From positions 1,426,001 to 1,490,000 of the forward strand of contig NZ_CP059570.1 of the NCBI RefSeq assembly GCF_014055005.1: 64,000 bases of DNA. Direction: 5' to 3'. The notes below the pieces were generated by a model. It made no database searches and had not been told where the DNA came from. It worked only from the letters and a program-made list of their open reading frames with translations. How positions within the stretch are numbered: the stretch's first letter is position 1; each line of letters opens with the position of its first letter. Shown in pieces: positions 1 to 7,711 of this stretch. A program made the translations under genes and the position numbers. Source of the stretch: Neisseria dentiae (GTDB taxonomy: Bacteria > Pseudomonadota > Gammaproteobacteria > Burkholderiales > Neisseriaceae).

Positions 1-241
1 ACCTTCTCTTTCTTGTATTTCCGCGCCCAATTCGACAAACAGAACTTCAATATCCGCCCATTTGATGCCGCCGGATACGGGGCGGCTGAATATTATAGTG
101 AATTCAAATAAAAACTCCGAAATGAAATAACTGCATTCAAACTTGCAATTGGGCGATATGCTAAAGAATCGTTTTACCCTACTTCGGCATTCTTATTTTA
201 ATCCACTATAAAGCAAGCGTTCTTTGGTGTTTCTTTTTCAT
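1..241 (-). pseudogene. hicA: hicA mRNA interferase toxin gene, split by a MITE and cut by the window edge
   Basis: If the 113-bp repeat at 96-208 and one TA are removed, the minus strand reads from ATG (239-241) without interruption: MKKKHQRTLALIFSRPVSGG, then a segment with IKWADIE and ELGAEI. This is the typical N-terminus of HicA, a small double-stranded-RNA-binding-fold toxin that degrades mRNA and is neutralised by HicB. With the MITE in place the original frame hits TAG straight after codon 11. The frame entering the 3' part from the MITE has no ATG, GTG or TTG start, so the toxin is probably dead. The 3' end and any hicB lie left of position 1. Confidence 0.72.
96..208. repeat. 113-bp MITE, copy 1, inside hicA
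   Basis: Starts TAGTGAATTC and ends AATCCACTA, flanked by TA (94-95 and 209-210). By eye it matches the copies at 28089-28201 and 38027-38139, the last in opposite orientation. The TA duplication and short terminal inverted repeats suggest mobilisation by a Tc1/mariner/IS630-type transposase supplied elsewhere. It encodes no protein. Confidence 0.85.
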
Positions 242-250
242 AAAAACAAA

Positions 251-273
251 ATGGCACTAATATTTAGTACCAT
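251..273. promoter_or_regulatory. Palindromic operator candidate upstream of hicA
   Basis: ATGGCACTAA, then TAT, then TTAGTACCAT: a near-perfect 10-bp inverted repeat ending 10 bp upstream of the hicA start codon at 241. HicB antitoxins repress their own promoters by binding palindromes at this place. The role as HicB operator is inferred from position and symmetry. Confidence 0.5.
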
Positions 274-612
274 TCTAAAACAAGGCGGGCGGCATGGCAA
301 CCTTAACCACTATCACGGGGTAAGCAACCGCCGTATTTTAAGGCCGTCTGAAACCATTGAAAACCACGCAATAAAATATCAAAAAGTTAATGTTAATCAG
401 ACTGTTAAAAAACAGTTTTAACAACTCTCCACGGAAAAAAAATTCTGTGAATGGGAGGGCGGGCGGTCTAGGAATATAAGCCGCCCGAACTTTTAACACC
501 CCCTACCCATTCAACAAAAGCCAGTAAGGAAGCTATACACCCGCTACACTTCACAAAAAACTCGGTGCGAATTACCCGCATGAATCAAACACCAGAAAGT
601 ACCTTAGCACTT
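274..612. other. Gene-free stretch of the element
   Basis: No convincing gene. It contains one uptake sequence near 340, a small hairpin with T-run (ACTGTT/AACAGT, 401-420) and a CGGGCGG/CCGCCCG inverted repeat (460-487), both terminator-like. The short open frame at 224-421 crosses the hicA operator and has no family resemblance. Confidence 0.5.
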
Positions 613-960
613 TCACGCCAGCCAATGTTCAAACAATCGGCCTTTGCCTGCCGCCTGCCCGATATGGTAGCCCGTCATGATGGTTTTCACGGTTAAGTCC
701 AACTCTATTTCCGTCTGCCCGTATTCTGCCGTTAATTTAGGCGTAATGATGCCACCCAATGATAGGGTTTCCCCTTGCTTCCTTTCCAGTAAATAGGCGC
801 ATACGCGGCTGTCAAACGCAATTATGTTAGCGTATATCGGCGGGCTGCCTACCCTGTATGTATGCACATTCATTTTCGCTATCACATAGACGCTGCCGCG
901 TACTGTGAACAGCCTTTTGGGCGGCCTTGTCAGCTTACCGATAATGATACCGTCTATCAT
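613..960 (-). CDS. SSB-like OB-fold protein of the element
   Basis: A 115-residue protein beginning MIDGIIIGKL and containing a valine/alanine-rich strand (VYVIAKMNV), NIIAFDSR and LGGIITPK. This spacing is typical of short single-stranded-DNA-binding-like proteins coded next to primase genes in integrative elements. It would coat single-stranded DNA during replication of the element. It lacks the long acidic tail of the cellular SSB. It is the last gene of the minus-strand replication block and is separated from the helicase by the iteron array. Assignment rests on the OB-fold-like pattern and on context, so it is probable rather than certain. Confidence 0.55.
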   Translation of the reverse strand: MIDGIIIGKLTRPPKRLFTVRGSVYVIAKMNVHTYRVGSPPIYANIIAFDSRVCAYLLERKQGETLSLGGIITPKLTAEYGQTEIELDLTVKTIMTGYHIGQAAGKGRLFEHWLA

Positions 961-1008
961 TTAAAACACCATTTCCGCAAAAAAATATATAACACACCCT
1001 CGAAAACT

Positions 1009-1294
1009 TGGTTACTTTGGTTATCTCGTTGATTTTAAATAAAAAAGTGATAAATTTTTTGGTTACTTGCTGGTTACCGCTTGGTTACCTTTATGTAACC
1101 TTATGATTTTAAAGTATAAAATCTTGGCTACCTATTAAGATGTTGTTAAATAAAACAAAACGGCTATCAAGCGGGGCTAGGCCGTCTGAAAGTAACCAAC
1201 GGTAACCAAGCGGTAACCAACGAGTAACCAAGCTCAAAACACCTGATTATCAATATAAAACAATAAGATATACATCGAGTAACCAAAGTAACCA
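1009..1294. other. Iteron array, probable replication origin of the element
   Basis: Twelve copies of GGTTAC(C) or its complement lie in a 290-bp AT-rich, gene-free stretch. In the orientation GGTTAC: 1010, 1019 (GGTTAT), 1061, 1072, 1083. As (G)GTAACC: 1095, 1192, 1201, 1212, 1224, 1279, 1289. Inside clusters the spacing is about 11 bp, one helical turn. The two clusters face each other around an AT-rich centre (about 1101-1185). The array is flanked by the helicase and SSB-like genes. P4-type elements carry comparable iterons bound by their primase-helicase; function here is inferred. Confidence 0.7.
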
Positions 1295-1354
1295 ATATTT
1301 TTTACGCGCGTAACGAGAGTTAAGCAAAATCAGCATGTTTAACCCCCGTTTATG

Positions 1355-3262
1355 CTAATCCTCTGCCGGTTCTTTTTGCGGCGGCTGGTCGCCTGCCAGC
1401 ACATAAAACCATGCCGTGCTTATCCCTGCCCGTTTAAGCTGTTTCGTCCATCGGTTGCTGCTCTTTTGCAGCCAGCCCGCGTCATAAAGCACTTTGCACA
1501 CAAAATCTTTATCGTAACCGCCGCAGATTTCGATTTCGAAGGCTTCACGGGTCAGATAGTACACGGGCGGATAGCCGTTTCTTTGCTCTACATAGCCTGC
1601 ATGGTAACGGCTGGTTTGATGGCCGCCGTCAATGCCTATTGATTCCAGCCGCCCGAACATCTCGGAATTACCTTTAGACTGGATAAAATCGGCTGCCCGT
1701 TGCAGTATCTGCCGCTCTTCATAGTTCCCCTTGCCTTCTCGCTCATACCAAGCATCAAAGCAAGCAAGCACACCAGCCACACCGTCGCCCGAATTAAAGC
1801 CCGTAATGCCCCATTCGGTTGCCAGTTCCAATGCGGCGGCAACCAATGCAAAGCGTTTAGCCACACGCGCGGGCTGCCCGCTCAAATCGGGCGGCAGGGC
1901 ATCGCGGAAAGCAGCACAAAGGCCGTTTACTTTGGCGATAAACCCCGCCTTATCCCGCTGCATGGCTTCGGCGATATACTGCACAAATTCGCGCCCCGCA
2001 TGGCCGTAATGATGTTTGGCCGACTGCTCCAATGTTTCGGCAAAAACCGCGCCGTCTGAAAAGCCGTGCAGGGTGTCAAATACGCGGAAACCTTTACCGG
2101 CATCGGCGGGAATAGACGGCAGACGCACATTCTGCCCCGCGTTCCATTCAAAGCCCGCCTGTTTCATGTAATGCAGCGCGTCAAATTCCCCCGTAGAAAG
2201 CAATAAAACGCGCCATTCCAGCCGCTCGCGGTTACCGCCTTGCTTTGCCCCTTGCAGCTTGCCCACGCCATTAAACAGCGAATAGGCCACGCTGCTAACG
2301 TCATTGCCCCGTGCTTGCGATATTTCATCAAGCACCATAAAGCCGTCAGACGTTGCAGCGGCGATATTGTCAATAGCCAGCGCGGTTGCTTTCCAAGTGT
2401 TTTTCAGTTTGTCGGGGTTGCCGAAAACGGAAAGTGCAAGCATGGCCGTAGTGGTTTTACCGCCGCTGGAAGCCTGAAACAGATGGAAGCCGCCGTTTTC
2501 CAGCTTCATAGGCGCAAGCAGCGGCGAAGCAAAGGCAGTTCCCAATGCCAGCATCAAGCGGCTGTTTCCTACCGCATAACGGGCAATTTCCGCCCGCCAT
2601 GATTCAAGGCTGCCGGATACCGCATAAGCAGCTTTTTTGCTGGTGTCGCCGTTATAGATAACCCTACCTCCTGCATGGCCGATAATTTCGCCGCTGGGCA
2701 GTACATAGCCGGTATAACCGTCATTCAGCCAGCCGCCGCGGTTGGCTATCTGCCAGTCGGTAAAATCGCCTTGCCATTGCAGATAATCGGCTAATGCCGC
2801 CATTGCCTTACCGCTGGATTTAATCCCGATACCTAAACCGCGCAGAAAACACCAGCAAGCGGGCGTACCTACTGTTTCCAACGGCAAAGCCGCCTGTTTG
2901 CGCGTGTTTTCGCCGCGCCGCCGGTATTCGATAATGCGGTATTCTTTTTCATCATCGCCGACACCGCGCCCCACCAGTTCGATATTGTCGGCAATATGTA
3001 AAGGCGGCAGATGGTAGGGTTCGCCACTCTCGCGCGTTATGCCCACGCCGGTATAAAACAATCCCTCGCGGCGGTTTTCGTAAAACGGCTCTATCGGCGT
3101 ACCGCCTGCCGACTGAATCGCAGCCAATGCGTCAAAATCGCTTTCAGGCGCGTTTTTACGGCTTTTGCCCGCCTTACCCTTAACCATGCGCAGCTTGCCT
3201 TGATTTTCGCCGTTTTGGCCGTCTGAAACACCCTTGCCGTTGTTTTTGGTTTCATCTGTCAT
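1355..3262 (-). CDS. DUF927-domain replicative helicase
   Basis: A 635-residue protein. Residues about 60-250 hold the DUF927 region (GVGITRESGEPY, LRGLGIGIKS, RGGWLNDGYTGYVLPSG). A Walker A-like loop SSGGKTTT follows near residue 265 and a Walker B-like segment DGFMVLDEIS about 50 residues later. This is the family that replaces the fused helicase half of the P4 alpha protein in many integrative elements, unwinding DNA at the origin. Its ATG overlaps the primase stop codon (ATGA, 3259-3262), so the two are translationally coupled. The iteron array follows directly. The roughly 100 C-terminal residues are variable and may contact DNA or the origin. Confidence 0.85.
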   Translation of the reverse strand: MTDETKNNGKGVSDGQNGENQGKLRMVKGKAGKSRKNAPESDFDALAAIQSAGGTPIEPFYENRREGLFYTGVGITRESGEPYHLPPLHIADNIELVGRGVGDDEKEYRIIEYRRRGENTRKQAALPLETVGTPACWCFLRGLGIGIKSSGKAMAALADYLQWQGDFTDWQIANRGGWLNDGYTGYVLPSGEIIGHAGGRVIYNGDTSKKAAYAVSGSLESWRAEIARYAVGNSRLMLALGTAFASPLLAPMKLENGGFHLFQASSGGKTTTAMLALSVFGNPDKLKNTWKATALAIDNIAAATSDGFMVLDEISQARGNDVSSVAYSLFNGVGKLQGAKQGGNRERLEWRVLLLSTGEFDALHYMKQAGFEWNAGQNVRLPSIPADAGKGFRVFDTLHGFSDGAVFAETLEQSAKHHYGHAGREFVQYIAEAMQRDKAGFIAKVNGLCAAFRDALPPDLSGQPARVAKRFALVAAALELATEWGITGFNSGDGVAGVLACFDAWYEREGKGNYEERQILQRAADFIQSKGNSEMFGRLESIGIDGGHQTSRYHAGYVEQRNGYPPVYYLTREAFEIEICGGYDKDFVCKVLYDAGWLQKSSNRWTKQLKRAGISTAWFYVLAGDQPPQKEPAED

Positions 3263-4344
3263 GCTGCCGCCCCTTTCTGCACTTGCGCCGCCAACACGTC
3301 CAGCGCGTCCGCACCCATCGTGTCAGGCTGCCAAATCTTGATACTGTCTAAGCCTTTCTGATATTTGCGCTGCAAAGCCCGCGCCGCGTTTATGCCCGTG
3401 CCGTTGGTATCGTTATCAGCAATAATCACAAGCTCGCGGATACCGTCGGGCAATACCAGCGATTGAATGCCATGCGCCGAACCGCACGCCCACATAGGCA
3501 CACCCGATACATAACGCGCCGCAAAAGCCGTTTCTATGCCTTCGCAAACGCCCAAAACGCCGTTTTCAGGTTCAAACAACCGTATGGCCGCGCCGGTAAG
3601 GCTTCCCGCACCCGCGCTCCGCATTTTCTTAGCGGGCAGACGCTCGCGGTTTTTCGGGTCGAACAACGCCGCTTTTACAGGCAAATCGTTGTATGAGGCC
3701 GTCTGCAAATAAGTGATATGCAGGCCGCACGGCTTGCCCGCTATATCCTGAAACAGCCCCACCATCGCGGGGAAATGCCCCAATACCCGTCCTTCATGCC
3801 AATAAGGCAGCCGTTTATGCAGGCGCAGGCCGTCTGAAACGGGCAATTTTTCAGGCAGGGGAATGCCGCGCCCATACAGATAATCCCCAATCATGCCGTC
3901 TGTATTCCACGGCAGGCATTCCGCCCACAAAGTAAGCAGGCGTTCGATTCTTCGTTTGCCGTCTTGCTCCGTGTCGGCGGGCTTTGGCGGGATTTTCGCC
4001 ACAGAAGGGGCGATATGCCCACCGTCCAAACCCAATATCACGGCCACGGCTTTAACCGCCTCCGCAAACGTATAGCCGTACACCAGCATCAGCAAATCAA
4101 AGCCGCTGCCCCCGTCGGGCGTGCAATGGTTGCAAATAAAGCCGCCGCCCTGTTTATGGTCGGTAAAGCGGAAACGGTCTTTTCCCCCGCATGATGGGCA
4201 GGGCTGGTGTTTGCGGGTATCGGTGTAGCTTTCCGGCACACCCAAAGCCCGCAGGATTTCAGGCCAACGCCCCCGCGCCGTTTCTTTCACATCGGCAAGG
4301 CGGTAAGGCGGCCTGTTTTGATGGTTTTCTGTTGATTTAGTCAT
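3259..4344 (-). CDS. Zinc-ribbon/Toprim primase
   Basis: A 361-residue protein. A CPSC...CNHC zinc ribbon (Cys49, 52, 71, 74) is followed by a linker and then a Toprim domain from about residue 262, with GVCEGIETA (Glu268) and IIADNDTNG (Asp310/Asp312), the acidic metal-binding residues. It would lay down primers at the element's origin, together with the DUF927 helicase coded next. The order of domains matches the primase half of phage P4 alpha. A clear ribosome site (AAAGG) precedes the ATG. One uptake sequence lies inside the gene near 3829. Confidence 0.88.
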   Translation of the reverse strand: MTKSTENHQNRPPYRLADVKETARGRWPEILRALGVPESYTDTRKHQPCPSCGGKDRFRFTDHKQGGGFICNHCTPDGGSGFDLLMLVYGYTFAEAVKAVAVILGLDGGHIAPSVAKIPPKPADTEQDGKRRIERLLTLWAECLPWNTDGMIGDYLYGRGIPLPEKLPVSDGLRLHKRLPYWHEGRVLGHFPAMVGLFQDIAGKPCGLHITYLQTASYNDLPVKAALFDPKNRERLPAKKMRSAGAGSLTGAAIRLFEPENGVLGVCEGIETAFAARYVSGVPMWACGSAHGIQSLVLPDGIRELVIIADNDTNGTGINAARALQRKYQKGLDSIKIWQPDTMGADALDVLAAQVQKGAAA

Positions 4345-4525
4345 GATTTTGCCTTTCTTAAGGCTGAAAGCCCCCTGCCTAGTGCGTAAAACACGCGCTA
4401 AGGGCTTAAATATGCAAAATTAGGGGGATTTAACGATTGGATAATGGGGTTGCATACCCGAAGGCGGAAATGTGCTTTAAACGCAAAATAGACGGTTTTA
4501 CGCATTCCCGCATTTTCAGACGGCC

Positions 4526-4687
4526 TTATCCGCCGCCACGACACAGACACACCGCCCATTTGCCACTTGCAAGCTGCATCAAGCACAAACGCCCATAAGC
4601 GGGATTATTGGGTATGGTTTCGCTATACCCGATGGCTTCGGCTGCCGTATCCGCTTCAAACAGGCACGCCAAAACACAGATATTCAT
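4526..4687 (-). CDS. 53-residue hypothetical protein
   Basis: Small protein beginning MNICVLACLFEADTAAEAIG and ending CLCRGGG. It is cysteine-rich for its size (four Cys) with no recognised motif. Its start codon overlaps the stop of the preceding 84-residue gene as ATGA (4684-4687), the same coupling seen at three other junctions of this operon, which is the main reason to believe it is translated. The stop codon merges with an uptake sequence. Function unknown; small proteins at this place between regulator and primase are accessory or control proteins in related elements. Confidence 0.55.
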   Translation of the reverse strand: MNICVLACLFEADTAAEAIGYSETIPNNPAYGRLCLMQLASGKWAVCLCRGGG

Positions 4688-4938
4688 GATTCCGCCTTTC
4701 CGTTCGGGTTGTCTGAAAAAAGGCCGTCTGAAACGCTTGCAGGCGCATCAAACGTTATGCCCCGCCGGTATTGCTCATGAATACGGAACACCAGCCACTT
4801 GCCGCCGTCCAGCAACATACCGAACCACACCGCCGGATAGCAGGCGGCAAGGCTGTTTAGGGCTTGAAAAGCCGCCGCAAAAGCAGCATGGGCATGATGG
4901 GGTGTGATATACAGGGGATTGGCTGCGGTTTGCATCAT
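4684..4938 (-). CDS. 84-residue hypothetical protein
   Basis: Begins MMQTAANPLYITPHHAHAAF and contains a hydrophobic, tryptophan-containing centre (AVWFGMLLDGGKWLVFRIHE). No family recognised. The start at 4938 overlaps the stop of the upstream 122-residue gene (4935-4937) and its own stop overlaps the next start, so it sits in a chain of coupled genes. The C-terminal part (VSDGLFSDN) is coded by an uptake sequence, a common origin of the SDGL peptide in neisserial genomes. Function unknown. Confidence 0.55.
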   Translation of the reverse strand: MMQTAANPLYITPHHAHAAFAAAFQALNSLAACYPAVWFGMLLDGGKWLVFRIHEQYRRGITFDAPASVSDGLFSDNPNGKAES

Positions 4939-5303
4939 GAATCCCCCTTTTGTTCATTCTGAACACCAGCTAAAGCCAAATCTACCGCCATAGCCATTAA
5001 AACAGGGGAAGTTTCACTCACAACGGCGGTCAAATCCCGCAAGGCATCTTCCGCTTCTTGCAAATCTACCCGACAATGCGCGGCTGCTTGTCGGTTTACT
5101 TCGGCCAAACGGTTCATCATAAACAACGCAGCCAGTAAGGAACGGTTGGCCGTTTCCGCGCATGATTGCAGATAACCCGAATATTCAGAACTTAACACTT
5201 TGGCGTTATCAATGGCCGCGCCGTTTGCCAACAATGCAGGTAAGGCCGTCTGAAAGTTAGTGTTGATGGAAAATTTAGGTTTTTTAGGATTCAAAGATTC
5301 CAT
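4935..5303 (-). CDS. 122-residue hypothetical protein
   Basis: A mostly helical, alanine-rich protein (AALFMMNRLAEVNRQAAAHC, LQEAEDALRDL) with no recognised motif. An uptake sequence near 5242 codes for its FQTALP segment. It starts two bases downstream of the stop of the ash-like gene and overlaps the following gene, so it belongs to one polycistronic message. The amphipathic heptad-like pattern suggests a small helical bundle or a binding partner for another element protein. Function unknown. Confidence 0.6.
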   Translation of the reverse strand: MESLNPKKPKFSINTNFQTALPALLANGAAIDNAKVLSSEYSGYLQSCAETANRSLLAALFMMNRLAEVNRQAAAHCRVDLQEAEDALRDLTAVVSETSPVLMAMAVDLALAGVQNEQKGDS

Positions 5304-5305
5304 GA

Positions 5306-5857
5306 TTACACCTCCCCGCTAATCACATTGCACACCGTCCAGCGCGTGCCGTTTTGCACGATATTGAAGCGGTAGTCGTTGGTGTTGGAAGCCGTCAGGC
5401 GGTCAATAAAGCGGCCTGCATCGGCCAAAGAATCAAAAGAACGGATAGAACGGGAAATAAGCGGGCGTGAATAGCCCTTGCGGATTTTACGCATGATATG
5501 TACCTTTTCACGTTGGTTTTTAATGCCCCGTTTCACGCTGCTAAACGTGAGGGCGGGGAACAAAAGGAACGGGTTAGCAGACTGGACAACGTGTTTCCAG
5601 CAGGCGTAAAGCCTCCCGTTCCCCTGTTCCCCGTAGGAAAAGGTACAACAAGGGAATGCAGACGTAACAATGCCGCCCGATATGGGATAACGGCGGCTTG
5701 TCTGCCACGTTGTATTAGGGCTGCTAAACCCTGCCGCTTGATTGAAAGCAGCGGATTCATTGTGCAACCGTCTGATTAAAACGTCAAGCAGGATACGGCG
5801 GTTTACGCCCATATCGCCCGAAAATGCTTGATATGTTGATAAAAACTGCATTAACAT
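5306..5857 (-). CDS. Ash/Icd-like small element protein
   Basis: A 183-residue frame starting MLMQFLSTYQ with ribosome site AAAGGA. The centre (NQAAGFSSPNT, then a tryptophan/cysteine-rich stretch and LTFSSVKRGI) resembles the Ash-type proteins coded at the same place in P4-like elements. The last 62 residues (from 5494, MRKIRKGYSR) have their own ribosome site AAAAGG and may be made separately; they look like a compact alpha/beta domain. In P4-like systems such genes lie beside alpA and act in host-control or derepression. The family call is from memory of the pattern and is tentative. Confidence 0.4.
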   Translation of the reverse strand: MLMQFLSTYQAFSGDMGVNRRILLDVLIRRLHNESAAFNQAAGFSSPNTTWQTSRRYPISGGIVTSAFPCCTFSYGEQGNGRLYACWKHVVQSANPFLLFPALTFSSVKRGIKNQREKVHIMRKIRKGYSRPLISRSIRSFDSLADAGRFIDRLTASNTNDYRFNIVQNGTRWTVCNVISGEV

Positions 5858-5955
5858 AATGTTTCCTTTGAATCACAATCAAAGTTTTTATAAGCCGTTT
5901 TTGGCTACCCCCTAACCAAGCCGCCTTACCTGTTTCAGGTTTGGCGGTTTTGGTT

Positions 5956-6330
5956 TCAGGTATTTGAAGGCGGGTTGTCAGGGTAAATACCCAAATAGTG
6001 CATATCGGCCTGATACTGCAACAGCTCTTCTTCAATGCGGTTTAGCAGCGATAATTCCCCGCCGATTTCGCCGTGATGGTGTTCCACAGAATACAGCCTG
6101 AAGGCTTCCTGCTTGGCCGCCACTACACAACACAGCAGAAAAGCAATATCAGGCTCCGGCACGCTATCACGGCCTAATATTTGCTCTTCCATACCAAGGC
6201 ATATAGCTGCTAAATGGTCGAAATTAGCCAACAAGCCAAGCAGGCCGCCCAATCGTCGGTCGGTTTGGCCGCCATCAGGGTAACCGCTCTCAAACAATCG
6301 GCCTGCCGCGCGGTACTCTTCTTCTCTCAT
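5956..6330 (-). CDS. 124-residue hypothetical protein downstream of alpA
   Basis: A helical, acidic protein (MREEEYRAAGRLFESGYPDG, then ANFDHLAAICLGMEEQ and LLNRIEEELLQYQADMHYLG). No catalytic motif seen. Its start overlaps the stop of the alpA-like gene by ATGA (6327-6330), so the two are co-translated and it may modulate the regulator or act in the same step. Function unknown. A 98-bp gap separates it from the ash-like gene, the largest within this operon. Confidence 0.6.
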   Translation of the reverse strand: MREEEYRAAGRLFESGYPDGGQTDRRLGGLLGLLANFDHLAAICLGMEEQILGRDSVPEPDIAFLLCCVVAAKQEAFRLYSVEHHHGEIGGELSLLNRIEEELLQYQADMHYLGIYPDNPPSNT

Positions 6331-6569
6331 GCCGCCGCTCCTTGCTGGTGTTGTTTACGGCTCGCTGCAATGCGCTTATCAAGCCACGCCTGTAAGCCGT
6401 CAGACGGCCACGCAACGGCATTGGCCGACAACTGCACACGCTGGGGAAAATCGGCATCAAACCGCGCTTTGTCTTTCGGATTGTTTTTGGCATAAATCGC
6501 CGCCCGTGATAGCCCTGTAACTGCCATCACATCGGGCAGGCGAAGCATACGGATAGAAATGTTTTCCAT
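6327..6569 (-). CDS. AlpA-family DNA-binding regulator
   Basis: An 80-residue protein: MLRLPDVMAVTGLSRAAIYA is the winged-helix start of AlpA/MerR-like regulators, followed by a basic segment (FPQRVQLSANAVAW) and a C-terminal helix (GLQAWLDKRI). AlpA proteins of P4-like elements and PICIs activate excision and the replication operon. Here it heads the minus-strand operon leading to the primase. Two inverted repeats just upstream (6593-6637 and 6683-6698) are candidates for its own or a repressor's binding site. Length is normal for the family. Confidence 0.85.
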   Translation of the reverse strand: MENISIRMLRLPDVMAVTGLSRAAIYAKNNPKDKARFDADFPQRVQLSANAVAWPSDGLQAWLDKRIAASRKQHQQGAAA

Positions 6570-6592
6570 TATTCAAGCTCCAAATAAAAATT

Positions 6593-6637
6593 CCCGTGTA
6601 TTCCGTTATTTGCTTGGTAGCAAGGGGAATACACGGG
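6593..6637. promoter_or_regulatory. Inverted repeat upstream of alpA
   Basis: CCCGTGTATTCC (6593-6604) pairs perfectly with GGAATACACGGG (6626-6637) across a 21-nt loop, 23 bp upstream of the alpA start. It lacks a T-run, so an operator or leader structure fits better than a terminator. Confidence 0.5.
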
Positions 6638-6682
6638 TTAATAGTAAAGGCCGTCTGAAAAAGAAAGAATCAGCGTAGCCGT

Positions 6683-6698
6683 ATCACTTATAAGTGAT
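6683..6698. promoter_or_regulatory. Perfect 16-bp palindrome ATCACTTATAAGTGAT
   Basis: The symmetry is complete over 16 bp. It lies between the end of the 285-residue gene and the alpA promoter region, where a dimeric repressor site would be expected. Binding protein unknown. Confidence 0.45.
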
Positions 6699-6705
6699 GC
6701 CGTAA

Positions 6706-6738
6706 AAAGTATAAGCGTTACCGCAACGCTTATACTTT
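6706..6738 (-). terminator. Hairpin over the stop codon of the 285-residue gene
   Basis: AAAGTATAAGCGTT (6706-6719) pairs with AACGCTTATACTTT (6725-6738), a 14-bp perfect stem that includes the TAA of the gene at 6730-7587. It separates that gene from the alpA operon. Confidence 0.6.
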
Positions 6739-7587
6739 CAATTTCGATTTTTCCAACGCCATTTTAAATTTTTCCAACTCATTTTGTGTTAAATTATTAG
6801 CCAACTGTTCATAACCGGCATAACCGTATGCTTCGTAGTTATCCAGTGCAAATTGCCGCGCTGAAAGTTCCGGTTTTTTTTCTTTAGCAGCCAAAAATGC
6901 AGCTTGCGCCTTTCTTTTTTGCTCGCTTCTTATCTCGCCTGATTTTACTGCCTTTTCGTGCGCACTCCTACGTTCAAAATGTGATTTCAAATCACTAAAA
7001 GACATCGTTCCTCTAGCTGCTATATCCATATTGGAAGCGAGGGCAAGCAAAGCCGATACATCAGCCATCAATTCGAATACCTTTGCAGGGTCATACATAA
7101 CTGAAATATGATAGCCAAATTTATCAGCGTTTCGCGCCGCCGTTTCTAAGACGTCTGTTATCGTTTCCCATTGGTAATAATCCTGAACAATACGCCGATA
7201 TGCCGCAGCGAGTAAGTGATTACGCGTCAAACCTTGTATTTTCCCACGCAACGCCAAAATTTTGACTGACAACGGTATTTCATCTGCTTTGGGGAAACTT
7301 GATTTATCCTTTGTTTGATTCTGATATAACATAGGGGGAAGTATATCAATAACGTACTCATTTATTTTTTTAAGATATTGAATATTCTGCATTTCATCGT
7401 CAAAGTAGCTTACGATTTTATCAATATCCACTAAAGCCTTATCAATGTCCGATACCGTCATATTTTCAAGCCAATATTCACATTCAAGCTTACACAATAA
7501 GATAGCCTTACCTAAATGTGGATTGACCTGATAACCTCTCTTCAATAACCAATGATTACAGCCACGTTCATTTTCAGAAATTTCCAT
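6730..7587 (-). CDS. 285-residue protein of unknown function between int and alpA
   Basis: Begins MEISENERGCNHWLLKRGYQ. The N-terminal half is helical and rich in Ile/Asp (MTVSDIDKALVDIDKIVSYF). The C-terminal third is very basic (HFERRSAHEKAVKSG, RSEQKRKAQAAFLAAKEKKP) and ends in another helix pair. No known domain recognised. Base composition is clearly more AT-rich than its neighbours, and it has no internal uptake sequence, so it looks like a recent cargo insertion. It is transcribed alone, with a strong hairpin at its stop. The basic tail suggests nucleic-acid binding; a defence or immunity role is possible from position but has no direct support. Confidence 0.6.
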   Translation of the reverse strand: MEISENERGCNHWLLKRGYQVNPHLGKAILLCKLECEYWLENMTVSDIDKALVDIDKIVSYFDDEMQNIQYLKKINEYVIDILPPMLYQNQTKDKSSFPKADEIPLSVKILALRGKIQGLTRNHLLAAAYRRIVQDYYQWETITDVLETAARNADKFGYHISVMYDPAKVFELMADVSALLALASNMDIAARGTMSFSDLKSHFERRSAHEKAVKSGEIRSEQKRKAQAAFLAAKEKKPELSARQFALDNYEAYGYAGYEQLANNLTQNELEKFKMALEKSKLKV

Positions 7588-7711
7588 TACTGCTCATACC
7601 TTGCCCCAATCATTAGGAAAACCACACCAGCAAAGGCTTAGGGCTTGCTTTTGTTTTCGCCCTTGGTAGCTAATCGCAGGCTAGGTGTGGTTGTAACGTT
7701 TCAGACGGCCT

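Noticed and set aside
224..421. 65-residue plus-strand frame
   Set aside because: Runs through the hicA operator and an uptake sequence; no ribosome site or family pattern.
1..700. Distal attachment site of the tRNA-Leu element
   Set aside because: No copy of the tRNA 3' end (GACTCGAAC core) was found there.
4398..4586. 62-residue minus-strand frame beside the primase
   Set aside because: Overlaps the better supported 53-residue gene, which has ATGA coupling; no ribosome site.
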